From an uncultured Flavobacteriales bacterium (GTDB lineage: Bacteria; Bacteroidota; Bacteroidia; Flavobacteriales; BACL11), in assembly GCA_950069165.1 (NCBI GenBank), contig CATMIT010000017.1, positions 1 through 22,563 of the forward strand: a stretch of 22,563 nt of DNA, given 5' to 3'. Positions within the stretch are counted from its first letter, which is position 1; every line of letters begins with the position of its first letter. This document shows positions 1-9,151 of this stretch, piece by piece. The translations under genes and the position numbers were made by a program. Under the pieces are notes generated by a model. The model searched no databases, was not told where the DNA came from, and was given only the letters and a program-made list of their open reading frames with translations.

Positions 1-562
1 CATTATTCCCCAATCCGGTTGTAGTACCCGTTTTTACGATATCATAGTTTTGCTGCGCACTTGACAAACTCACTTGTTGTTGCTTAAAATTTTGCACCGC
101 CTGATTATACTCACGCTGACTGTTATCAAAATCATTGGCACTCACAACACCTTTATCAAAAAGTGCTTTCTGTCTTTGATAAATACTTTCTTGATTTTCA
201 AGCGTTAACTTTGCGGTCTCCAAGTTGGTTCTAGCCGTTTGAATGTTATTACGTGCACTCACGAGCGATGATGCATTAGGAACAACTTCGATCTGCGCAA
301 GCAAATCCCCGGCTTCTACAAACGCACCGGCTTCTACAAGAATCTCTTTGATAATTCCTGAAATATTAGGCTTGATAAGCACCTCTTCCCGCGGAACAAT
401 ACTTCCTGTAGCAACCGTTTTTTTAACAATGGTTTGTTTAGAAGGTGTTTCGGTGGTGTACACCACAGGGTCCTCCTGATTTTTCTGATATAAATAATAG
501 AGTGATCCTATAAAAACGATAGCGATAACCGCCAGGATAACAATAGTAACCGATTTTTTCAT
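1..562 (-). CDS. HlyD/MacA-type periplasmic adaptor subunit, C-terminus cut by window edge
   Basis: This is the N-terminal 187 residues of a membrane-fusion (adaptor) protein, which links an inner-membrane ABC exporter to an outer-membrane channel. The start is ATG at 562 reading leftwards; the frame stays open to base 1. It has a short cytoplasmic start (MKKS), one membrane segment at about residues 5-23, then a biotinyl-lipoyl-like half-domain around residues 60-92 (SGIIKEILVEAGAFVEAGD region). A long helical, Gln-rich stretch follows from about 100 to 175, as in the alpha-hairpin of HlyD/AcrA/MacA proteins. It begins 31 bases after the MacB-type permease stop, as expected for an exporter operon. 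The substrate cannot be told from sequence. It belongs to the same piece of DNA as the permease and so probably not to the genome of the central region. Confidence 0.85.
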   Translation of the reverse strand, partial: MKKSVTIVILAVIAIVFIGSLYYLYQKNQEDPVVYTTETPSKQTIVKKTVATGSIVPREEVLIKPNISGIIKEILVEAGAFVEAGDLLAQIEVVPNASSLVSARNNIQTARTNLETAKLTLENQESIYQRQKALFDKGVVSANDFDNSQREYNQAVQNFKQQQVSLSSAQQNYDIVKTGTTTGLGNN

Positions 563-593
563 GAGTTAATGATTCGTTTTGTTGATGAAATTT

Positions 594-1699
594 TTATTCG
601 GTGCGCAAGGCATCAATAGGTTTAACTTTAATAGCATTTTGAGCCGGAATAAAACCAGCAAGTAATCCGGAAAAAATAAGAATGAAAAGCGCTGTGATCA
701 CTGTTCCCAAATCAACGCTTGGATTGGCAAACATCTCAACTGGACCATTAGCGTCGAGTATCGTATTGAGCACATAAATAAGCGCTGCGCCTAGAGAGAT
801 CCCTACCATCCCGGAAATTATAGTAAGAAAAACAGACTCCATAAGAATTTGACCCCGTATAGACCAAGGGCTCGCACCTAAAGCTCTGCGGATACCTATT
901 TCTTTGGTGCGCTCTTTTACGACAATAAGCATGATATTGCTTATCCCTATAATCCCTGAAAGAAGCACTAGAATCCCAACAAAATAGGCGACTACTTTAA
1001 GCGCGATAAACAGTCCGTCTACTTTTTGATATTGCTCATAAAGGTCAAAATTACCAATAGCACGATCGTCTTCAGGATGAATCGTGTGTCGTGTTTTTAT
1101 AATGTCAAAAACTTCAGACTTGAGCGCCGTGATCGAGTAACCATCTTTAGCGGTGACTGCCATCCAGCCAACTCGATTTCCCATATTGAAAGCCTGAGAG
1201 AAAGCAGTAAAAGGCACATAAATCTCCTTTTGATTTTCTTCGGAATCTCCTTCGCTGGCAACTTTGGCATAGGTACCCACAACCATAAAATTGACTCCGT
1301 TAATTTTGATATACGTACCAATGGCCTCTTCTCCATTTTCATACAAAGCGTTACGCACGCCTTCGCCTATAATCGCCACTTTACGCTTCTCCTGAATATC
1401 TCCATAATTCATAAAGCGACCAGAAGTAATATTCATAGGTTGTTGCTTGATAATTTCCGGGTAATCACCATAAACGTTAAATGCTCCCGATTTTAAACCG
1501 CGCACAACGTTGTTACTTCCGCCAAAACCGCCTAATTGATTTCGTGGCGAAACAAAACGCAATCCTTGCACATTATCTTTTATAGCAGGAACATCTCCAG
1601 TTTTAAAGTTATAATACCTTCCTTTAGGCATTCCTTTATAGGATTTTGAAGTTCCTTGTGACCACATAAACATCGAGTTCGTAGCCATCCCGCCAAAAC
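594..1699 (-). CDS. MacB/FtsX-type ABC transporter permease, N-terminus missing (fused in frame to aldehyde dehydrogenase)
   Basis: About 367 residues forming the C-terminal nine tenths of an ABC permease of the MacB/FtsX type. Visible parts are the start of a MacB-PCD-like periplasmic domain (FGGMATNS, then LFMWSQGT-like sequence) and three C-terminal membrane segments at about residues 655-685, 712-736 and 754-776 of the fused frame. The family signature KERTKEIGIRRALGA lies at 685-699, and the usual ending PIDALRTE is present. The first membrane helix and about 40 N-terminal residues are absent. Instead the frame runs straight on from an aldehyde dehydrogenase, giving a 791-residue open frame from 2969 to 594 with no start codon of its own where the family begins. 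The adaptor gene follows at 562. Function: the membrane part of a tripartite exporter. The fusion is most likely an assembly join. Confidence 0.82.
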
Positions 1700-1712
1700 C
1701 TTGTTTTACACC
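1690..1712. other. Chimera join 1: aldehyde dehydrogenase / MacB permease
   Basis: Read on the minus strand, the ALDH7-typical NGVKQG is followed without a break by the MacB-typical FGGMATN. The change falls at about base 1700, near the short sequence CAAGGTTTTGG, which could plausibly occur in both parent genes. Neither the C-terminus of the dehydrogenase nor the N-terminus of the permease is present. Hand counts suggest higher G+C in the left part (30 of 60 at 1141-1200) than in the dehydrogenase near the join (22 of 60 at 1801-1860), but composition varies locally. The two products have no functional reason to be fused. The exact base is uncertain by about ten. Confidence 0.75.
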
Positions 1713-2969
1713 ATTTTGTAATTCAATTGCTTCATTAATAGTAGCGTATTTCATAATGTATAAAATAGGAGCAAAAGTTTCGTCTTGTACTATTTCATAA
1801 TGATTTTCAGCCTCAATAATTACAGGTTTTACATAGCAACCACTTTCATATCCTTCACCCTCCAAAACACCCCCCTCAACCAATACATTACCACCTTCCT
1901 GTTTTGCTTTTTCAATCGCGTTTAAGTACATATCTACTGCCATTTTATCAATAAGTGGCCCAACATGATTACTTTCGTCTAATGGGTTGCCAATACTCAG
2001 TTGTGTATATGCTTTCGCCAATTTATTTTTCACCTCATCATAAACTGACTGGTGAATAATTAATCTTCTTGTAGAAGTACATCTTTGACCACAAGTGCCA
2101 ACAGCACCAAACAAAGCGCCAATAATTGTAATTTCTAAATCCGCATCAGGAGTGATAATAATGGAATTATTTCCCCCCAATTCTAACAATGATTTTCCAA
2201 AACGCTCCGCTACTTTTGTGCCTACAATTTTACCCATTCTTGTTGATCCTGTTGCAGAAATTAAAGGCAACCTATCGTCAGCCGTCATCATCTCTCCTAC
2301 TTTATAATCTCCATTTACGAGACAAGAAATCCCTTCTAGCAAATCATTTTCTTTTGCTACTTCATTCCAAATATTTTGACAAGCAATTGCACATAAAGGG
2401 GCTTTTTCTGACGCTTTCCAAACACAAGTATCGCCTGAAATCCAAGCAAGAGCCGTGTTCCAACACCAAACGGCTACCGGAAAATTAAAGGCAGAAATAA
2501 TACCAACTACTCCAAGGGGATGATACTGTTCGTACATTCTATGCCCTGGGCGTTCAGAGTGCATTGTTAGTCCGTGTAACTGGCGAGAAAGCCCAACAGC
2601 AAAATCACAGATGTCAATCATTTCCTGAACCTCACCTAAGCCTTCCTGTAAGGATTTCCCCATTTCGTAAGAAACCAACTCTCCAAGGGGTTGTTTATAT
2701 TTCCTCAACTTCTCTCCATACTGGCGAACAATTTCTCCTCTAAGCGGAGCGGGCTTTAATCTCCAATCCTTGAATGCAGCTGTTGCAGCTTGCATCACTT
2801 TTTCAAATTCTTCAGGAGTTGTTTCGGTAACCTTTCCAATTAAACTTCCATCTACTGGAGAAAAAGAGTCAATTACCTCTCCACCACCAAAAGAAACAGC
2901 TCCTGTTGAAGTCCCATTGTTAGATGCTTTTATCCCTAACACATCCAGTGTTTTTTTAATATCAATCAT
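1700..2969 (-). CDS. amaB: Aldehyde dehydrogenase, ALDH7/AmaB type (alpha-aminoadipic semialdehyde dehydrogenase), C-terminus missing
   Basis: The first ~424 residues of an NAD(P)-dependent aldehyde dehydrogenase resembling ALDH7/antiquitin and bacterial AmaB, which oxidises alpha-aminoadipic semialdehyde in lysine degradation. Family landmarks are the ISAFNFP coenzyme-site motif at 158-164, the general-base region LLELGGNN with Glu263, the nucleophile in CGQRCTS (Cys297), and DETFAPILY with Glu397. The start is ATG at 2969, and the N-terminus (LGIKASNNGTSTG) matches the flavobacterial style of this enzyme. The family normally continues for roughly 90 more residues that complete the active site and the oligomerisation strand. 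Here the protein stops looking like ALDH after NGVKQG (about residue 424) and becomes MacB permease. It therefore cannot be active as encoded unless the join is artificial. A TAnnTTTG promoter lies upstream at 2997-3004. The gene symbol is tentative. Confidence 0.85.
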
Positions 2970-2996
2970 TGTAACTTGTTTTTAATAATGTGTTTG

Positions 2997-3004
2997 CAAA
3001 ACTA
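2997..3004 (-). promoter_or_regulatory. Bacteroidetes-type -7 element (TAGTTTTG) for the aldehyde dehydrogenase
   Basis: On the minus strand TAGTTTTG fits the Bacteroidetes TAnnTTTG consensus and continues with CA, as many strong examples do. It lies about 27 bases before the ATG at 2969 and just downstream of the antiporter stop at 3029, so the dehydrogenase could be transcribed separately. I do not see a clear -33 element. Confidence 0.45.
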
Positions 3005-3028
3005 TGAAAAAGAGATTGTTAAAAAGAC

Positions 3029-4285
3029 CTATTCTTCAATGATTTCTCTTTTATTTTCTAAAGGAGAACCCTCATTTTCATCATCTATCATTTCATTAGC
3101 CAGCTTCTTTTTTTGCCGCACTAATGACCAACTCATAACAAGGCAACTTACTAAAATAACAAAAAGCAAGACCCCTTGAAAATCAGCTTCAACAGCAAGT
3201 TCTTTCGGTATTGCAAAAAACAGTAGAATCGTAATCAATCCCCTTGGCGCTAAAAAAAGCTGAGGCATAATATCTTTTCCACTGAAAACAAAAAGTACAA
3301 TTGCCCGAACCAAATAAATAATAACCAAAACCAACAACCCCAAACCAATCACATTAAAACTTAAAAGAGAGATTAAAGAAACAGACCAACCAAAAAGAAT
3401 GAAAAAGAAAGTTCTTACCACAAAGGAGGTTTCTGCTGTTATTACTTTCATATCATCCAACACATCTTCCACCCTTTCCATGTTAACCAATTTTCCTAAA
3501 ACACCCTTAAAAAATAATTTGTAGTTATTTAAAATAATACCAAAAATCAGGATAATAATTAAAGAAGATAGATGGAACATTTTCCCTACCGCATATAACA
3601 GTAGCAGTATCGAAATCAGTAAAAAAAGCTTTACAGGCCCTTTAATATTTTGAAACACACATATAAGTATGTAAGAAATAATAACTGAGAATAGTACTGT
3701 TAGCGCTAAGTTTCCAAAAACTTCTCCATACACCCCCTCAGAGGATGAAGAGCCTAACAATGTCAGCACACTATAAAAACCGACAATACCAATAATGTCA
3801 GAAAAGGTGCTTTCATAAATCATAAACTCTCTTTTATCCTTATCCAAATCATCAATACTTGGTAAAATTATTGCAGAACTTAAAATAGAAAGCGGAATAG
3901 TATATAGCATGGCGTTTAAAAAGTCAATGTCCAAAAAATAACTCAATGTCAAAGAAGCCAAATAAACCGTACCCCCCAGCCCCAATAGCGCTGCTAAAAA
4001 GGATCTTATAATAAGAGACGCTTTATCTTTTTGCAGGCGCAAATCCAATGCTGCCTCCAAAACAATCAATATTAAACCAATTACTCCTAAAACTTCAAGA
4101 GGCTTTGCCAAATCAAGCGGACCTTTTCCAGAAAACAATAATCCGTAATGGATAACTATGCCTAATCCGATTAGCATTAATACTGCAGGAATGCCAGATT
4201 TTTTGGCGTAAAGATTAAAGAAATAAGAAATAATTATTGTTAGAGAAAAGACAATAATCAAACCATATGAGTCTAAAAAACCCAC
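3029..4285 (-). CDS. Cation:proton antiporter, CPA family (NhaP-like), inner membrane
   Basis: A 418-residue polytopic membrane protein of the monovalent cation:proton antiporter superfamily. It would exchange Na+ or K+ for H+ across the inner membrane. Hydrophobic segments fill almost the whole length (roughly a dozen helices from residue 9 to about 390). LEAALDLRLQKDK around residues 75-90 resembles the antiporter core region after the third helix. The C-terminus is a short charged tail rich in Asp/Glu (MIDDENEGSPLEN region) without a TrkA-N or TrkA-C domain. The start is GTG at 4285, directly after the rseP TAG with no spacer, so it is probably translated by coupling. It is the last gene of the five-gene minus-strand unit. 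Ion specificity cannot be assigned from sequence. Confidence 0.8.
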   Translation of the reverse strand: MGFLDSYGLIIVFSLTIIISYFFNLYAKKSGIPAVLMLIGLGIVIHYGLLFSGKGPLDLAKPLEVLGVIGLILIVLEAALDLRLQKDKASLIIRSFLAALLGLGGTVYLASLTLSYFLDIDFLNAMLYTIPLSILSSAIILPSIDDLDKDKREFMIYESTFSDIIGIVGFYSVLTLLGSSSSEGVYGEVFGNLALTVLFSVIISYILICVFQNIKGPVKLFLLISILLLLYAVGKMFHLSSLIIILIFGIILNNYKLFFKGVLGKLVNMERVEDVLDDMKVITAETSFVVRTFFFILFGWSVSLISLLSFNVIGLGLLVLVIIYLVRAIVLFVFSGKDIMPQLFLAPRGLITILLFFAIPKELAVEADFQGVLLFVILVSCLVMSWSLVRQKKKLANEMIDDENEGSPLENKREIIEE

Positions 4286-5623
4286 CTAAAAGAGCTTTAA
4301 AAGATCATTTCCATTTGCATACACTAACAAAGACAACAAAAAAAGCATACCCACCACTTGTGCATACTCCATTACTTTTTCAGGAGCGGGCTTTCCCACA
4401 AGCATTTCATATAGTAAAAACATAACATGACCCCCATCCAATGCAGGAATAGGAAGGATATTCATAAAAGCTAACATCAAAGACAGAAAAGCCGTCATTT
4501 CCCAAAAGGATTGCCAATGCCATTTTCCTGGAAAAAGACTACCAATAGTACCGAAACCACCCAACCCCTTATAAGCACCCGTGCTTGGAGAGAGGATTAA
4601 TTTAAACTGATTTATATAAGATCCAAGTTTTCTTATTGCCAAATGATAACCGGCTGGTAAAGCCTCTAAAAAAGAATAAGAGGTAGAATTTAAAGAGTAT
4701 ATTCCTAAATCTTCCAATTGAGTTAAAGATAGATTACTAGGCATAAAACCAATCATTCCCTCATCATTTACATCAACAGAAAGCAAAATTTCTTCTCCAA
4801 ACCTATTTACTCCAACACTAATGTTTTTTCCTTTATTTTGTTGAAGCTCATTTTTAAACTCATCAAAATATTTTGTTTGCACCCCATTTACAGAAACAAT
4901 TCGATCTTTCTTTTCAAAACCAGCATTTTTTGCATTTGAAATATCCGGAAACCCGCTAACAATAGTAGGAATTCTTGGCGCAAACAATATCCTTACCTCC
5001 GACTCTAAAAGTTGTGCAATAAAATCAGTTGGCAATACCAACTGTTTTGTAATACCATTTCTTACAATTGTAACTGTTTTTGCATATAAAAGACTTTCAA
5101 AAACGCTACTAAAAACAATCGGCTTATTATCATCAACTGCAATGATTTTATCTCCAGTTTCAAAACCCAAATCCTTAGCAAGAGGGCTCACACACCAAAT
5201 ACCATCCGTTACATTTTCATTGGGTAAGTATTTAGAGCCATAAGCAAACAAAACCATAGCATAAATAAAAATTCCCAAAAGCAGATTCACTGTTACTCCG
5301 CCCAGCATAATAATCAACCTTTGCCATGTGGGTTTTGCCCTAAATTCCCAGGACTCTGGAGGTTTTTGCATTTGCTCCTTATCCATGGATTCATCTATCA
5401 TCCCGGAAATCTTTACATAACCTCCAAGAGGTAGCCATCCGATTCCATATTCCGTATCACCAATTTTCTTTTTAACCAAAGAAAACCAAGGATCAAAAAA
5501 CAGATAGAATTTTTCTACTCTTGTTTTAAACAGTTTGGCAGGGATAAAATGGCCTAACTCGTGCAATATAACCAAGATTGATAAACTCATAATGAGTTGT
5601 GCTGCTTTAATCAAAAATTCCAT
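4286..5623 (-). CDS. rseP: RseP-type site-2 intramembrane zinc metalloprotease
   Basis: A 445-residue M50-family protease that cleaves substrates inside the inner membrane, for example anti-sigma factors and remnant signal peptides. The first helix carries the zinc motif HELGH at residues 21-25, and the second active-site motif NILPIPALDGGH is near the C-terminus with the LDG Asp at about 396. The segment FDPWFSLVKKKIGDTEYGIGWLPLGGYVKISGM is characteristic of RseP and runs past residue 70. PDZ-like domains lie between the first helices and the C-terminal membrane part (roughly 120-330), typical of Bacteroidetes RseP. All catalytic residues are present and the length is normal. The ATG at 5623 follows the dxr TAG with zero spacing, and the antiporter GTG follows its own stop equally tightly. 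The dxr-rseP pairing is common in bacteria. Confidence 0.95.
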   Translation of the reverse strand: MEFLIKAAQLIMSLSILVILHELGHFIPAKLFKTRVEKFYLFFDPWFSLVKKKIGDTEYGIGWLPLGGYVKISGMIDESMDKEQMQKPPESWEFRAKPTWQRLIIMLGGVTVNLLLGIFIYAMVLFAYGSKYLPNENVTDGIWCVSPLAKDLGFETGDKIIAVDDNKPIVFSSVFESLLYAKTVTIVRNGITKQLVLPTDFIAQLLESEVRILFAPRIPTIVSGFPDISNAKNAGFEKKDRIVSVNGVQTKYFDEFKNELQQNKGKNISVGVNRFGEEILLSVDVNDEGMIGFMPSNLSLTQLEDLGIYSLNSTSYSFLEALPAGYHLAIRKLGSYINQFKLILSPSTGAYKGLGGFGTIGSLFPGKWHWQSFWEMTAFLSLMLAFMNILPIPALDGGHVMFLLYEMLVGKPAPEKVMEYAQVVGMLFLLSLLVYANGNDLLKLF

Positions 5624-6781
5624 CTACAATAATTTATTTGCTAAAATTCGTGTTTGTTTATCCGTTTCTACAAAATCCTCATAGGAAGGATTGGGCACAA
5701 AAGTAATTTTTTCCATACAATTTGCTATCAAATCGGACATATTTAAAAAGCCAATTTCATCTTTTAGAAAAGCAGCCACGGCAATTTCGTTTGCAGCATT
5801 TAAAATACAGGGCATATTTCCTCCTTTACCCATTGCTGTATATGCTAAATCTAAATTTCTGAAAGTTTTTCTATCAGGTTTTTCAAAAGTTAAATGGGGA
5901 TAATCCAAAAAATCAAATCGTTTAAAGGAATTTTTTAATCTTTCAGGAAATCCAAGCGCATATTGTATTGGTAATTTCATGTCAGGCAAACCCAATTGCG
6001 CTTTTATGGAACCATCTTCAAATTGAACAGCCGAATGAATAATAGATTGGGGATGTACCACCACTTCAATTTGCTCCGCTTTTAAATCAAAAAGCCATTT
6101 TGCCTCAATCACCTCCAAACCCTTATTCATTAAAGTGGCAGAATCGATTGTAATTTTAGCTCCCATATCCCAATTCGGATGTTTAAGGGCTTGCTCTTTT
6201 TTAACGGTAGATAGCTCCTGTTTTTTCCAACCTCTAAAAGGGCCGCCAGAAGCAGTCAGATAAATTTTTTCAATAGCATTATTTTCCTCTCCAACTAAAC
6301 ATTGAAAAAGGGCAGAATGTTCCGAATCAACTGGATAAATAGAAACACCATATTCCTTACACAACAGACTAATCAAACAACCCGCAACAACCAAAGTTTC
6401 TTTGTTGGCAAGCGCTATATTTTTACCAGCTTTTATCGCTCGAATAGTGGGTTTCAAGCCAGCATATCCGACTAAAGCAGTAAGCACCAAATCAATATCT
6501 TCCATCTCTACCACCTCTGCAAGCGCTTCTTTCCCGGCATAAACCTTTATTCCCAAATCAAAAAGAGCATTATTTACCTTCTTATATTTGCTTTGGTCAG
6601 TAATTACAACCACATTTGGTTTGAATTTTTTTGCTTGTGTAATCAATAATTCACAATTACTATGTGCCGTTAGCACCTCTATTTCAAACAGCTCCTTTTG
6701 ATTGGCAATCACTTCCAATGCTTGAGTGCCGATTGAACCGGTAGACCCTAAAATTGCAATATGTTTTTTCTTTTCCTTCAT
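5624..6781 (-). CDS. dxr: 1-deoxy-D-xylulose-5-phosphate reductoisomerase
   Basis: Dxr converts 1-deoxy-D-xylulose 5-phosphate to 2-C-methyl-D-erythritol 4-phosphate with NADPH, the committed step of the MEP isoprenoid pathway (cytoplasm). The NADPH-binding GSTGSIG is at residues 12-18 and ANKE near 125-128. The metal/catalytic acids are in DSEHSALFQ (Asp152, Glu154) and MNKGLE (Glu223), corresponding to D150/E152/E231 of the E. coli enzyme. I choose ATG at 6781 (385 residues). It is preceded by AAGGAG at 6793-6798, a clear ribosome site that is rare in this phylum, and gives the usual N-terminus just before the Rossmann strand. A TTG at 6790 would add three residues and overlap the GH3 gene by 8 bases, but it lies only 2 bases from the AAGGAG. 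The stop abuts the rseP ATG. Confidence 0.96.
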   Translation of the reverse strand: MKEKKKHIAILGSTGSIGTQALEVIANQKELFEIEVLTAHSNCELLITQAKKFKPNVVVITDQSKYKKVNNALFDLGIKVYAGKEALAEVVEMEDIDLVLTALVGYAGLKPTIRAIKAGKNIALANKETLVVAGCLISLLCKEYGVSIYPVDSEHSALFQCLVGEENNAIEKIYLTASGGPFRGWKKQELSTVKKEQALKHPNWDMGAKITIDSATLMNKGLEVIEAKWLFDLKAEQIEVVVHPQSIIHSAVQFEDGSIKAQLGLPDMKLPIQYALGFPERLKNSFKRFDFLDYPHLTFEKPDRKTFRNLDLAYTAMGKGGNMPCILNAANEIAVAAFLKDEIGFLNMSDLIANCMEKITFVPNPSYEDFVETDKQTRILANKLL

Positions 6782-6782
6782 T

Positions 6783-8273
6783 TTACACAAAACTCCTTAA
6801 TTGATTGGCGATTTTTCTGTCATTTGCTAATCTTGGCACTTTATTTTGTCCACCCAATTTCCCAATTGAATTCATATATTTTCTAAACCCATTTTTTCCA
6901 ATGATTGAGACCTCTAAAGGCCGCAAAATATTACCAGAAATCAAATCTTTGTAATAAGCGTTCCTCTTCTGCAAATTAACATCTAATTCTTTAGTAAAGC
7001 CACCTAAATCTGTTGGCTGTTCGTCAAACTCAACAAACCACTCATGAAAGGGTAGCCCAGATTCCGGACTTACCTGTGGGGCCACATGAAATTCATTCAC
7101 CCTGCCAGGGAATTTTTCTAAAGCTTCTTTCAAACTTTTCTCTATCTCTTCAGCAATTACATGTTCTCCAAAAGCAGAAGTGAAATGTTTTATTCTACCA
7201 CTTACCACAATTCGATATGGATTTATTGAAACAAATTTAATGGTATCGCCAAGATTATACGCCCAAAGACCGGCATTTGTATTTAAAATAAGAACATAAT
7301 TTACTCCAATTTCAACATCAGAAAGTGAAATCCTTTTTGGATTTTTATTTTGAAACTCCTCCGCTGGAATGAATTCGTAAAATATACCATGATTTACACA
7401 AAGCAACATCCCCTCCTCTTTTTGGGAATCCTGATAAGCAATAAACCCTTCTGAAGCAGGATACAATTCCACCCCATCAACTTGTTTTCCAATTAATTTT
7501 TCAAATGTTTTTCTATATGGCTCATAATTCACTCCTCCGTAAATAAACAAATCAAAATTTGGAAAAATAGTTGCAATTTGCTTTCCGGTTTTTTCCTGTA
7601 ATTTTTCAAAATACATTTGTACCCAAGGTGGAATTCCGCTAATCAAACTCATGTTTTCCGGCAAAGTTTCATCCACAATAGCATCTATTTTTTCTTCCCA
7701 ATCTTGAATACAATTAGTTGCAAAAGTAGGCAAGCGGTTTTTAGATAAATAAGTAGGGATATGATGTGCAACAATACCGGAGAGCCTTCCTGTTAGAATA
7801 TTGCCTGTTTTACTTAATTCAGGACTTCCTTGCAAGAAAATCATTTTTCCAGTTACAATGGATGTGTTTTTAGTTTCTGCAATATAACTAAGGATGGCAT
7901 CTCTAGCTGCAGTAATATGGTGTGGCATGGACTCTTTGCTAATTGGAATGTATTTTGTGCCAGAAGTTGTCCCTGATGTTTCACAGAAATAAATAGGTTT
8001 TTCAGGCCATAAAACATTTTCCTCTCCATCAATTATTGCTTGTACATAATCTTTTAAATCTTCATAATCTCTTATGGGGACATTCTTTTTCCAATCAGAA
8101 TAATTTGATATTTCAGAAAAATTATGGTCTTTTCCAAAGCTTGTGTTTTGCGCTTTTTTTATTAATGAAAACAATAAATCCTGCTGGATTTTAACCGCAT
8201 TTTTTTTCCACTTATCGTTTTTACGAATAATAAACTTTGCAAAAGGTAAACTTAGAGCTGTTTTTATACTCAT
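6783..8273 (-). CDS. GH3 auxin-responsive-promoter family protein (acyl-adenylate-forming type)
   Basis: A 496-residue protein of the GH3 family, distantly related to the ANL adenylating enzymes. In plants GH3 proteins conjugate amino acids to jasmonate or auxin; the role of the widespread Bacteroidetes members is not established. The ATP-binding-type motif ETSGTTSGTK is at residues 98-107, and a second conserved block VELYPASEGFIAYQ lies around 274-287. The C-terminal part (NVNEFHVAP-like region, then LPFHEWFVEF) matches the GH3 C-terminal domain. Length is normal for bacterial GH3 proteins. The ATG at 8273 comes 2 bases after the M23 peptidase stop, so it is inside the compact operon. I infer an acyl-acid adenylating or ligase activity but cannot name the substrate. 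Confidence 0.88.
   Translation of the reverse strand: MSIKTALSLPFAKFIIRKNDKWKKNAVKIQQDLLFSLIKKAQNTSFGKDHNFSEISNYSDWKKNVPIRDYEDLKDYVQAIIDGEENVLWPEKPIYFCETSGTTSGTKYIPISKESMPHHITAARDAILSYIAETKNTSIVTGKMIFLQGSPELSKTGNILTGRLSGIVAHHIPTYLSKNRLPTFATNCIQDWEEKIDAIVDETLPENMSLISGIPPWVQMYFEKLQEKTGKQIATIFPNFDLFIYGGVNYEPYRKTFEKLIGKQVDGVELYPASEGFIAYQDSQKEEGMLLCVNHGIFYEFIPAEEFQNKNPKRISLSDVEIGVNYVLILNTNAGLWAYNLGDTIKFVSINPYRIVVSGRIKHFTSAFGEHVIAEEIEKSLKEALEKFPGRVNEFHVAPQVSPESGLPFHEWFVEFDEQPTDLGGFTKELDVNLQKRNAYYKDLISGNILRPLEVSIIGKNGFRKYMNSIGKLGGQNKVPRLANDRKIANQLRSFV
6793..6798 (-). promoter_or_regulatory. Shine-Dalgarno site AAGGAG deciding the dxr start
   Basis: AAGGAG on the minus strand lies inside the 3' end of the GH3 gene, 11 bases before the ATG at 6781 and only 2 before an alternative TTG at 6790. 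The spacing favours the ATG. Confidence 0.5.
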
Positions 8274-8275
8274 AA

Positions 8276-9142
8276 TTAAAATGATATGTAATTTTCAGGA
8301 TTAACCGGCGTTCCCTTGTACCATAATTCAAAATGTAAATGAGGGCCTGAGGAAAGTTCTCCAGAATTTCCTATGATAGCAATTACTTCTCCTGATCTTA
8401 CATATTCTCCTGCATTTTTAAATAATATAGAATTGTGTTTATAAAGCGAAAAAACACCGTTTGCATGCTGAACGCCAACCACATATCCGGTTTCTGATGT
8501 CCAATGGCTTATAACAACTACTCCATCAAATACACACTTTATTGGCTCATCTTCTTTTGCTACAATATCTGTGCCAAAATGCTCTTTTTTACGATTAAAA
8601 CCATTGGTAATAACTCCTTTTATAGGGCTAAAAAACAAGATATTTTCCATATCAAGACTTCCTTTTTTGTCAGAAGAAAAAAGAGAAATTTTATCTTCCG
8701 CTTCCACTGCAATTCTAAGCAGGGAATCTTCTATCGACTTTTTAAAAGAGAGTTCGGCTTCAAAGGAAGAAAGAGTAAGAATATTTTCAGTTGAAAGATT
8801 AATAGGGTCTTCCCCGTTTACAATAGCAGAAATATTTTTGAGGTAGATTTCATTCACCAATAGTTTTTTCTCTAAAGAATCAGTTTTAAGCGTTATAGCA
8901 ATTAATTCTTTATACAAATGGCTACTTGCTTTCCCTGGCACATATTCATTTAAAGGAGTGTAGCCAACAAGCAAAAGAAAACAAACAAATAACAAAATAC
9001 ATCCAATCGTCAAAACAGTAATTACATCTACACCTGAAAAACGAAACGAAAGTTGATCTTCAAGTGTGCTATCACTCATAACAATTAAGCGATACTTTTG
9101 TTTAAGTTTGCTAAAAAAAGAATTACCGTTTTTTTCTTTCAT
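8276..9142 (-). CDS. M23 (LytM-type) zinc metallopeptidase, membrane-anchored
   Basis: A 288-residue cell-wall endopeptidase of the M23/LytM family, anchored in the inner membrane and facing the periplasm. The cytoplasmic N-terminus is about 38 residues long, with one membrane helix at about 39-61. A helical, probably coiled-coil linker spans about 72-165, and the M23 domain about 170-285. The zinc ligands are His188 and Asp192 (HFGTD) and His270 (HLHFE); the catalytic histidines are His236 and His268. All five are present, so it is predicted to be active rather than a degenerate EnvC-type activator. It is the first gene of the five-gene minus-strand unit and is divergent from sprE across a 97-base gap. 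ATG at 9142. Confidence 0.92.
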   Translation of the reverse strand: MKEKNGNSFFSKLKQKYRLIVMSDSTLEDQLSFRFSGVDVITVLTIGCILLFVCFLLLVGYTPLNEYVPGKASSHLYKELIAITLKTDSLEKKLLVNEIYLKNISAIVNGEDPINLSTENILTLSSFEAELSFKKSIEDSLLRIAVEAEDKISLFSSDKKGSLDMENILFFSPIKGVITNGFNRKKEHFGTDIVAKEDEPIKCVFDGVVVISHWTSETGYVVGVQHANGVFSLYKHNSILFKNAGEYVRSGEVIAIIGNSGELSSGPHLHFELWYKGTPVNPENYISF

Positions 9143-9151
9143 AAATTAAGG

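Noticed and set aside
594..2969. A genuine bifunctional dehydrogenase-transporter protein
   Set aside because: Both partners are truncated exactly at the join, the dehydrogenase would lack its C-terminal strand, and other joins of the same kind occur in the window.
6782..6790. TTG start for dxr at 6790
   Set aside because: Only 2 bases separate it from AAGGAG, whereas ATG at 6781 has a workable distance and gives the usual N-terminus.
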